This document shows positions 58,033 through 64,000 of a DNA stretch of 64,000 nt, one piece after another (positions within the stretch are counted from its first letter, which is position 1; every line of letters starts with the position of its first letter). The stretch is from CAVRXQ01 sp963838845. Its GTDB lineage: Bacteria > Actinomycetota > Acidimicrobiia > Acidimicrobiales > Bog-793. Below the pieces are notes generated by a model. That model was not told the DNA's origin. It made no database searches and saw only the letters and a list, made by a program, of their open reading frames with translations. The stretch covers positions 744,001 through 808,000 of the forward strand of contig CAWISR010000002.1 in assembly GCA_963838845.1 (NCBI GenBank). The letters run 5' to 3'. Both the position numbers and the translations under genes were made by a program.

Positions 58033-58362
58033 ATGTCGGAGTCCTCATCGGTGAAGCAGCCGGTGACGATGGTGAACGACCGGATTCTTGTTCAGCTCCC
58101 GGATCCAGAAGGCGAGCGGCGCTCGCGTGCCGGGATCTTGATCCCGGCGACCGCGCAGCTCACGAAGCGCCTGACCTGGGCCGAGGTGATGGCGGTCGGG
58201 CCGAACGTCCGCACCGCGAAACCCGGGGACAAGGTGCTCTTCAACCGGGAGGACACCTTCGAGGTCGAGGTGCAGGGCGAGGAGTACCTGATCCTGCGTG
58301 AACGCGACGTCCAGGCGATCGCGACGGAGCGCCTTGACGGGGGGACCGGCCTGTACCTGTGA
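58033..58362 (+). CDS. GroES-like co-chaperonin
   Basis: A 109-residue Cpn10-fold protein. The core VNDRILVQLPDPEGERRSRA, GILIPATAQLTKRLTWAEVM, AVGPNVRTAKPGDKVLFNRE and YLILRERDVQAIATE follows GroES, including a mobile-loop region of RSRAGILIPATA. No groEL gene is in the window, and the mobile loop differs from the housekeeping GroES, so it may be a second copy. The ATG at 58033 is the likely start; an upstream GTG at 58003 is possible. Confidence 0.8.
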   Translation: MSESSSVKQPVTMVNDRILVQLPDPEGERRSRAGILIPATAQLTKRLTWAEVMAVGPNVRTAKPGDKVLFNREDTFEVEVQGEEYLILRERDVQAIATERLDGGTGLYL

Positions 58363-58411
58363 CGCCGGTCGCCGCGACGGTGCGCCACCGCAGGGAGACG
58401 ACGGTTTGGAG

Positions 58412-59314
58412 ATGATCACCGTGCTTGATCGCGACGCGACGTACGCCGCGATCCGTACCGACAAGGTCGGCTACGAAGAACCGATCGACGTCGTCCGCGT
58501 GAGCGGTCCCGACGCGCTGAGCTACCTGCAAGGACAGGTCTCCCAGGACCTCACCGGACTCGCGCCGGGCGGCGCCGTCGAGACCTTGGTGCTCTCCCCG
58601 CAGGGAAAGCTCGACGGCTTCGTGTGGCTGGCCCGGCTCGCGGATGACGAGGCGATCGTCGTCTCGGCGGTCGGGTTCGGCGAAGCGCTCTACGACCGGC
58701 TGCGGCGGTTCAAGATCCGCGTGAAGGCCGACCTTTCCCTGGAGGCCTGGGAGCGCGCCGTGCTACGCGGCCCGACGGTCGCGATCGGCGCCGTCGAGCC
58801 AGACGTCGTCGCGATCACGGTCGACTACCCGGGCTATACGGGCGTCGACCTCGTCGGCACCGAGATCGCGCTGCCCGATGACGTGCCGATCGGCACGGAC
58901 GAAGGCTTTGAAGCGGCGCGCATCGAAGCGGGGATCCCGCGCCTGGGCGCGGAGCTCACGGAAAAGACGATCCCGCAAGAAGCGGGGATCGTCGATCGCA
59001 CGGTGAGCTTCGACAAGGGTTGCTACACCGGCCAGGAGCTCGTCGCCCGCATCGACGCGCGCGGCGGCAAGGTCCCGCGTCGCCTCGTCGGCCTCGTCGT
59101 CGACGGCGCGTCGGTCTCGCCAGGCGACGCATTGCACTTGCAGGGTGACGAGGTCGGGCGGGTGACGTCGGCGGCGTACTCGCCGCGGGTGCGGGGGACG
59201 GTTGCGCTCGCGTACCTGAAACGCGATGTCGCGGTGCCGGTCGGCCTCGAGGTCGTGACCGCTGCGGGCGCGTTTGCGGCCGTGGCCTCAGCGCTCCCGC
59301 TGTATCGCGAGTGA
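58412..59314 (+). CDS. ygfZ: Folate-binding protein YgfZ/GcvT-like
   Basis: A 300-residue GcvT-fold protein of the YgfZ family, which uses tetrahydrofolate to support iron-sulfur cluster assembly and repair. The family motif KGCYTGQELVARIDARGGKV is intact near residues 200-219, and VSGPDALSYLQGQVSQDL lies at 28-45. TTGGAG precedes the ATG. The last 27 bases overlap the sensor kinase gene in the opposite direction. Its location is not near suf or isc genes in this window. Confidence 0.88.
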   Translation: MITVLDRDATYAAIRTDKVGYEEPIDVVRVSGPDALSYLQGQVSQDLTGLAPGGAVETLVLSPQGKLDGFVWLARLADDEAIVVSAVGFGEALYDRLRRFKIRVKADLSLEAWERAVLRGPTVAIGAVEPDVVAITVDYPGYTGVDLVGTEIALPDDVPIGTDEGFEAARIEAGIPRLGAELTEKTIPQEAGIVDRTVSFDKGCYTGQELVARIDARGGKVPRRLVGLVVDGASVSPGDALHLQGDEVGRVTSAAYSPRVRGTVALAYLKRDVAVPVGLEVVTAAGAFAAVASALPLYRE

Positions 59315-60792
59315 GGGGGTCGACGCCCTCCTGGTCCGGCGAGCGTCGCTCGGCAACCGCACCGTGAATCGCGACCCGTGGCCGTCGTCGACCGGCGAGG
59401 TCACGTCGATCGTCCCGCCCATCTGAGCGACGAGCTCCTTCACGATCGTCAACCCGAGACCGGTGCCCGCCGAGCGGCCGGGACGCCCCAGCGAGGAGTA
59501 GTGGCGGTCGAAGATCCGCGGCCGGTCCTCCTCGGCGACGCCCGGGCCGTCGTCGACGACGGTGAACACGACGTATCCGTCCGGCGCCATCCCGCAGCTC
59601 ACCTCGACTCGTTCGTGCGCGAAGCGCAACGCGTTCTCGATGAGGTTCGAGATGATCTGCGCGATGCGATCGCGGTCGCCGACCATCGGCGCCGGTTCGT
59701 CCGTGGCGACGAGGAGGGTCACTCCGACAGCCTCCGCCGTGTAGCGCATCGACGCGACGACCTGCGAGACCGTGACGGAAGCGTCGATCGTGTCGAGATT
59801 CAGCGCGAACTGGTGCGCGTCGAGGCGCGCGAGGTCGAGGAGGTCGCCGATGAGCCGCTCGAGGCGGTTCGCCTCACCGACGACGACGCGCGCGGCGCGG
59901 GTCGGGTCCTCGACCTCACCTTCGACGATCGCCTCGGCGTAACCAAGGATCGACGTCAACGGGGTGCGGAGGTCGTGCGAGACCGACAACAGGAACTGAC
60001 GGTCGAGGTCACGGAGCTGTTCGAGGCGCGCCGCCATCTGGTTGAGGGAGATGCGCAGCGTCTCAAGCTCGCCGATGTCGCTACGCGCCGGATCGAGTCT
60101 CGTCGAGAGATCACCGGCGGCGATCCGTCGCGCCGCCACGGCGGCGTCAACGACGCGTCGACTCACCCGGCGGGTGATGATCGCCGCGGCGACCGCGGCG
60201 GCGACGAGCGAGATGCCCCCCGCCAAGAGGAAGTACGAGACGCTCGCCGACGTCGTCCCCACAAGACGCGACGAAAGAGCGCGACGACGATCTCATGCTG
60301 GGGCTTCGACGCCGGCACGGTGAACAGCGGCACCGCCGCGAAGGCGACTCCCTGGTAGACCCCGGAGGTGGCGACGTCGTGCGCGACCTTTCTCGTATCG
60401 AGGGCACCCGGTCCGACGTCGAGCGGCGGTTCCGCCGAGACGAGCATCGACGGTGGCGACGCCTCGATGATCGCCGCCTGCTTGATGCCGGCGACGGTGG
60501 CGACCAAGGGCAGGAGTTCGGAGAAGATCTTCGTTTCGCTTTGGCCCCGGTGCGAGAGCGCCTCGGTACTGCGGGCAAGGTTCTCGGTCTCCGCGAGGAC
60601 GAGGTTGCGGGCGTTAGCGGTGTCCGCGTTGCGCACGAGCGCAAAGCTCACAAAACCGGCGAAGGTCAGCGCGACCGCCAAGATGACGACGAACGCGAGG
60701 GTGATCCTCGTCCCGATCGTGAGGAACGAGCCGCGCCGCGCGCGTCGGGACCCGTCAGTCGAAGCGGTAGCCGACACCCCAGATCGTTTCAA
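59288..60792 (-). pseudogene. Sensor histidine kinase broken by a frameshift
   Basis: About 500 codons read in two frames. The first frame (60792 down to about 60280) gives the N-terminus, a first helix (ITLAFVVILAVALTFAGFVS) and the extracytoplasmic sensor domain to PQHEIVVALF. The next frame begins at about 60275 (ALSSRLVGTTSASVSYFLLA) with the second helix, then HAMP, the phospho-accepting His in FLLSVSHDLRTPLTSILGYA, and the ATPase domain with NLIENALRFA, DDGPGVAEEDR and GTGLGLTIVKELVAQMGG. One base is missing near 60262-60285. It overlaps the response regulator by 38 bases. Either a recent mutation or a sequencing error. Confidence 0.78.
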
Positions 60793-61462
60793 GGGGAAGC
60801 GCGTCGCCGAGCTTGCGGCGCAGTTGGCGCACGTGCACGTCGACCGTGCGCTCGTCGCCGATCCAGCCCGACCCCCACACGGAGTCGAGGAGTTGGCGGC
60901 GGGTGAAGACGATGCGCTGATTCTCGGCGAAGTGCAACAACAAGTCGAACTCGCGCGCCGTAAGGGCGACCGGGCCGTCCCGTTTCGTCGTCACCTCGCG
61001 ACGTGCCGCATCGACGGTTATGTCCCCGACGGTGATCGGCGTCGAATGCGGGCGCTTCGGACCTTCGGCGCGCCTCAGGATGGCGCGAACGCGCGCGACG
61101 AGCTCGCGTGGTGAGAACGGCTTCGTGATGTAGTCGTCGGCGCCGAGCTCGAGGCCGAGAACCCGGTCGACTTCGTCGTCGCGCGCCGTGAGGAAGACGA
61201 CGGGGACGTCGCTCGTCTTGCGGATCTCCCGACACAGTTCGACGCCGTCGATCGGTCCTGGGAGTCCGATGTCGACGAGGACGAGTTGTGGGCGCTCGTT
61301 GGCGATGAGTTCGCGGCCGCGGGTCGCGTCGGATGCCTGCAGCACCCGGTATCCCGCCTTGCGCAGGTACAAGTCGACGAGGTCGGCGATGTGGTGGTCG
61401 TCCTCGACGAGCACCACCGTCTTGTTGGCGTCGTCTCTTTCGGCGCGCATGACGTCCGTCAT
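60755..61462 (-). CDS. OmpR/PhoB-type response regulator
   Basis: A 235-residue two-component regulator. The receiver has the acidic pair in VVLVEDDHHIADLVDLYL, the phospho-Asp in LVLVDIGLPGPIDG and the Lys in DDYITKPFSPRELVARV; the C-terminal winged helix has ALTAREFDLLLHFAENQRIV and RTVDVHVRQLRRKLGDALPL. Its partner is the frameshifted kinase that follows. The ATG at 61462 (alternative 61450) is chosen; upstream frame to 61534 is not protein-like. A short palindrome at 61494-61512 may be its own or a partner operator. Confidence 0.92.
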   Translation of the reverse strand: MTDVMRAERDDANKTVVLVEDDHHIADLVDLYLRKAGYRVLQASDATRGRELIANERPQLVLVDIGLPGPIDGVELCREIRKTSDVPVVFLTARDDEVDRVLGLELGADDYITKPFSPRELVARVRAILRRAEGPKRPHSTPITVGDITVDAARREVTTKRDGPVALTAREFDLLLHFAENQRIVFTRRQLLDSVWGSGWIGDERTVDVHVRQLRRKLGDALPLETIWGVGYRFD

Positions 61463-61493
61463 GCCGAAAGCATGACGCGCCGGAGGTGCCGAC

Positions 61494-61512
61494 GTGGCAT
61501 TTCGGTTGCCAC
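61494..61512. promoter_or_regulatory. Short inverted repeat upstream of response regulator
   Basis: GTGGCA and TGCCAC, exact complements, are separated by seven bases between the response regulator start and the trpF region. Such a site could be an operator in the divergent promoter, but no regulator can be named. Confidence 0.3.
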
Positions 61513-61559
61513 AACTTCCGGCAAGAAGATTCAAAAGACGTGACCGATACGCTGTGGCG

Positions 61560-61661
61560 GTGACAAAGCGCCTGGCAGGGGCCTTTTCCCGCCGCCAGGT
61601 GCGGCCCGTCGGCGTGGGCGGCCGGCCGGTATCGCGGGCCGGTTTGGGCCTCGCCGGGTGA
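61560..61661 (+). CDS. Tentative 33-codon ORF upstream of trpF
   Basis: GTG at 61560 opens VTKRLAGAFSRRQVRPVGVG and ends GGRPVSRAGLGLAG at a TGA at 61659. TACGCT at 61548-61553, six bases before the GTG, could make it a leaderless product. It contains no tryptophan codons, so it is not a Trp attenuation leader. The rest of 61463-61680 holds only weak hairpins. Coding status is doubtful. Confidence 0.22.
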   Translation: MTKRLAGAFSRRQVRPVGVGGRPVSRAGLGLAG

Positions 61662-61680
61662 CGACCGAACGGAGCGGACC

Positions 61681-62331
61681 GTGATCGTGAAGATCTGCGG
61701 CATCACCCACGAGGACGACGCCAACCTGGCCGTGGCGATGGGAGCGGACGCGGTCGGCTTCGTCTTTGCCCCCTCGCCGCGTCAGGTGGCGATCGGCGCC
61801 GCCCGGGACATCGCGCGACGCCTCGACCCGTCGGTCATCACCGTCGGGGTGTTCCGCGACGCGGCGGCCCAGCGTGTCGTCGACGTCATCTTCCAAGCGG
61901 GGCTGCGCGCCGCGCAGCTATCCGGCCACGAGAGCCCGGAGGACGTCGCCTTCGTCGCCCGGAAGATTCCCCTTGTGATCAAGGCGTTCGCCGCCAACTC
62001 CGCCGCGCTCGACGACGTGCGCGCGTACCGCGCCGACGCGATCTACGTCGAGGTCCCCCCGCAGATGCCCGAGCGCGTCTTTGACTGGCGGCTCGCAGAG
62101 CGCGTCCCGAGCGGGACGCGGCTGATGATCGGTGGCGCGATCGACGCCGACAACGTCGCTACGGCCATCGGCCGGGTGCGGCCCTGGGGGGTGGACGCGT
62201 CGGCGACGGTCGAGACGGCTGGCCGCAAGGATCCGCGCAAGGTGCGCGCCTTCATCCGGGCGGCGAAGGCCGCGGCGCCCGAACCTTCGCGTTCGTCCGA
62301 CGGCCCGTACGACTGGCAAGACGACTGGTAG
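61681..62331 (+). CDS. trpF: Phosphoribosylanthranilate isomerase
   Basis: A 216-residue TIM-barrel enzyme of tryptophan synthesis that isomerises phosphoribosylanthranilate. The N-terminus VKICGITHEDDANLAVAMGA carries the catalytic Cys and GADAVGFVFAPSPRQVAIG, and the phosphate site includes LMIGGAIDADNVATAI, PWGVDASATVETAGRKDPRK. The start is GTG, with GGAGCGG ahead of it. The C-terminus is extended by about ten polar residues. No other trp gene is in the window; it is followed 59 bases later by argC. Confidence 0.92.
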   Translation: MIVKICGITHEDDANLAVAMGADAVGFVFAPSPRQVAIGAARDIARRLDPSVITVGVFRDAAAQRVVDVIFQAGLRAAQLSGHESPEDVAFVARKIPLVIKAFAANSAALDDVRAYRADAIYVEVPPQMPERVFDWRLAERVPSGTRLMIGGAIDADNVATAIGRVRPWGVDASATVETAGRKDPRKVRAFIRAAKAAAPEPSRSSDGPYDWQDDW

Positions 62332-62354
62332 GGCGCCTTCCGGGCGGCCGTCTT

Positions 62355-62387
62355 GGCGTATGGTCATGCAGTTAGGCGTATAGTCAT
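62355..62387 (+). promoter_or_regulatory. Tandem repeats and probable leaderless argC promoter
   Basis: GGCGTATGGTCAT (62355-62367) and GGCGTATAGTCAT (62375-62387) are near-identical 13-mers one helical double-turn (20 bp) apart. The second contains TATAGT, a strong -10 element, ending five bases before the argC GTG at 62391, so transcription probably starts at the start codon. Paired boxes over an arginine promoter suggest ArgR sites, although the match to the ARG-box consensus is loose. Confidence 0.5.
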
Positions 62388-62390
62388 ACC

Positions 62391-63401
62391 GTGAAGACGG
62401 CCGTGATCGGCGCTTCGGGCTATCTCGGAGGCGAGCTCCTGCGCCTGTTGGCCCGGCACCCGGCGTTCGAGGTCGTCCTCGCGCAAGGCGACCGCACGGC
62501 GGGCGAGCGTGTCGCGGTGCTCCATCCCGGCCTCGAAAAGGATTATCCGGAACTCGTCGTCGAGGCCTTGTCGCCCGAGGCGGCGTCGCGCGCCGACGTC
62601 GTCTTCGTCGCGCTTCCTTCCGGTCGTTCCCAGGACGTCGTCGCGGAGCTGGTGGGTGCGACTCGGGTCGTCGATCTCGGCGCGGACTTCCGTCTGCGCG
62701 ACGCAAGCGCATACGAGCAGTGGTACGGCTTCACCCATCGCCACGAAGCGCTATTGGCGAAGGCGGTCTACGGCCTCCCGGAGCTGAACCGTGCCGCACT
62801 CTTTGGCGCCTCGCTCGTCGCCGCGCCGGGCTGCTACGTCACAGCGACAGCGCTCGCGCTCGTGCCGCTGCTCGAGGCGGGGCTCGTCGAGCCGGGCGGT
62901 GTGATCGTCGACGCCGCGAGCGGTGTGTCGGGCGCTGGCCGTGAGCCGACGGCGACGACGCACTTCGTGGGGGTGAACGAGAACTTCGCGGCGTACGGGC
63001 TCGTCGACCACCGCCACACGCCGGAGATGGGACAGGTCACCGGGGCCGAGGTCTTGTTCACGCCACACCTCGCGCCGATGACGCGCGGCATCCTCGTCAC
63101 CACATACGCGCGGGCAAAGACGTCGCGACCGACAGAGGAGCTGCTTTCGATCGTCGCCGATCGATACCGCAACGAACGCTTCGTGGAAGTCGTCGAGCAC
63201 TCTCCCGGGACGCGCGAGACCTACGGCTCGAATATCGCGAAGCTCACGGTGCGCTCGTCGCCGCGCACCGGCCACGTCATCGCCCTCTGCGCGATCGACA
63301 ACCTCACAAAAGGCGGTGCCGGACAGGCGATCCAAGCGGCGAACATCGCCTGCGGGATCGACGAGGCGTCCGGACTCGACTTGTTGCCGGTGGTCCCGTG
63401 A
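62391..63401 (+). CDS. argC: N-acetyl-gamma-glutamyl-phosphate reductase
   Basis: A 336-residue NADPH-dependent reductase of arginine synthesis. The cofactor motif AVIGASGYLGGELLRLLARH is at residues 4-23, the catalytic Cys in LVAAPGCYVTATALALVPL, and HRHTPEMGQV and the C-terminal LTKGGAGQAIQAANI fit the family. Its GTG start is at or near the predicted transcription start. The GTG of argB overlaps its stop codon, so argC and argB are coupled; argJ, which usually stands between them in actinobacteria, is missing. Confidence 0.94.
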   Translation: MKTAVIGASGYLGGELLRLLARHPAFEVVLAQGDRTAGERVAVLHPGLEKDYPELVVEALSPEAASRADVVFVALPSGRSQDVVAELVGATRVVDLGADFRLRDASAYEQWYGFTHRHEALLAKAVYGLPELNRAALFGASLVAAPGCYVTATALALVPLLEAGLVEPGGVIVDAASGVSGAGREPTATTHFVGVNENFAAYGLVDHRHTPEMGQVTGAEVLFTPHLAPMTRGILVTTYARAKTSRPTEELLSIVADRYRNERFVEVVEHSPGTRETYGSNIAKLTVRSSPRTGHVIALCAIDNLTKGGAGQAIQAANIACGIDEASGLDLLPVVP

Positions 63402-64000
63402 CCCCGGCGAGCCACGAGCCCTCGACGACCGCGTCGGTCCTCGTCGAGGCCATCCCGTTCATTCGGAAGTTCGCCGGCTCGGTCGTGGTCGTGAAGCTCG
63501 GGGGGAGCGCGCTCGTCCCCGGCGCCGTGGCGACCCCGATGCTCGAAGGTTTCGCGCAAGACGTCGTGCTCGCTCGCAGCGTCGGCATGCTGCCCGTCGT
63601 CGTCCACGGCGGCGGGCCGCAGATCAGCTCGCTGATGGAGCGACTCGGCAAGAGCCCGGAGTTTCGCGCCGGGCTGCGAGTGACGGACGCGGAGACACTC
63701 GACATCGCCCGCATGGTGCTCGTCGGCAAGGTGAACCGCGACATCGTCGGCGCACTGAACGTCCAGGCGCCGGTCGCCGTCGGCCTGTCGGGTGAAGACG
63801 CCGGCTTCATCCGCGCCATCGAGCGTGACCCGGAGCTCGGTTTCGTCGGAGACGTCTCGTCCGTCGATCCGGAGCTCCTGCGCCATCTCCTCCACGAAGG
63901 CGTGGTTCCGGTGGTCGCAACGATCGCCTCGGGGGACAAAGGCCAGGCGTACAACGTGAACGCGGATGCCGTCGCGAGCGCGGTCGCGGTGGCGTTGCAT
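63398..64000 (+). CDS. argB: Acetylglutamate kinase, N-terminal part (runs off window)
   Basis: The first 201 codons of an amino-acid-kinase-fold enzyme phosphorylating N-acetylglutamate. It starts at the GTG overlapping the argC stop. Motifs present are VVVVKLGGSAL (phosphate-binding Lys), PVVVHGGGPQISSLMERLG, VGKVNRDIVGALN, PVVATIASGDKGQAYNVNAD, the last being the substrate and nucleotide site. The frame is open to the window edge, leaving roughly the last third of the gene unseen. The start MTPASHEPSTTASVLVEAIP has a helix typical of arginine-inhibited forms. Confidence 0.93.
   Translation, partial: MTPASHEPSTTASVLVEAIPFIRKFAGSVVVVKLGGSALVPGAVATPMLEGFAQDVVLARSVGMLPVVVHGGGPQISSLMERLGKSPEFRAGLRVTDAETLDIARMVLVGKVNRDIVGALNVQAPVAVGLSGEDAGFIRAIERDPELGFVGDVSSVDPELLRHLLHEGVVPVVATIASGDKGQAYNVNADAVASAVAVALH

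Noticed and set aside
61560..61661. Trp attenuation leader before trpF
   Set aside because: The short frame contains no tryptophan codons, and no terminator/antiterminator pair follows it.
1..64000. Prophage, insertion sequence, integrase or CRISPR array
   Set aside because: No transposase, recombinase or phage structural gene was found, and no regularly spaced repeats longer than the short tandem boxes listed.

Overview
The window is a high-GC chromosomal segment, and gene content points to an actinobacterium, most likely of the Acidimicrobiia group. The class is an inference: the support is a Ser/Thr kinase, MMPL exporter, relA-hisS-aspS order, a RamB-type regulator beside glyoxylate-shunt genes, menaquinone genes, many GTG/TTG starts and possible leaderless promoters. 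I found no rRNA, tRNA, CRISPR array, insertion sequence or replication origin.

Layout. 1-6900: the start of a Ser/Thr kinase, an MMPL exporter, an L,D-transpeptidase, a decayed LuxR-type fragment and an ABC exporter pair whose ATPase has an N-terminal membrane anchor. 6900-8500: a SixA-like phosphatase, a 640-base stretch with hairpins and possible mini-ORFs, and an acetyltransferase. 8500-18800: a polyamine (putrescine) catabolic locus resembling the gamma-glutamyl Puu pathway: permease, gamma-glutamylpolyamine synthetase, aldehyde dehydrogenase, an SDR, gamma-glutamyl-GABA hydrolase, and separately an FAD amine oxidoreductase plus a class III aminotransferase broken by a frameshift. Putative regulators are a MarR protein and a ribbon-helix-helix-like protein with three 8-bp tandem repeats at its start. 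18900-28200: mixed genes (ParB-like protein, MscS channel, zinc alcohol dehydrogenase, thioredoxin-like protein, transketolase, TetR with a clear palindromic operator, DedA protein, 1-Cys peroxiredoxin, a GT87-like membrane protein).

28200-42000: a housekeeping run of relA, hisS, aspS, rarA, alaS, ruvX, aroE, rodA, a DUF151 nuclease and a second SEDS gene (ftsW-like). 42000-48900: polyphosphate kinase and an exopolyphosphatase, an LPG-synthase-like flippase, an AI-2E-family exporter and a VOC protein. 48900-53400: ramB diverging from aceB-aceA (malate synthase, isocitrate lyase). 53300-57000: menF, menG, a small membrane protein and rlmN. 57000-64000: nth, a GroES-like protein, a YgfZ-like protein, an OmpR-type two-component system (kinase frameshifted), trpF, argC and the start of argB.

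Two patterns run through the window. Convergent gene pairs almost always touch or overlap at their 3' ends (up to 127 bp), leaving little room for terminators. Several otherwise good genes are broken by single-base shifts, which may be real decay or assembly/sequencing error; raw reads would decide.
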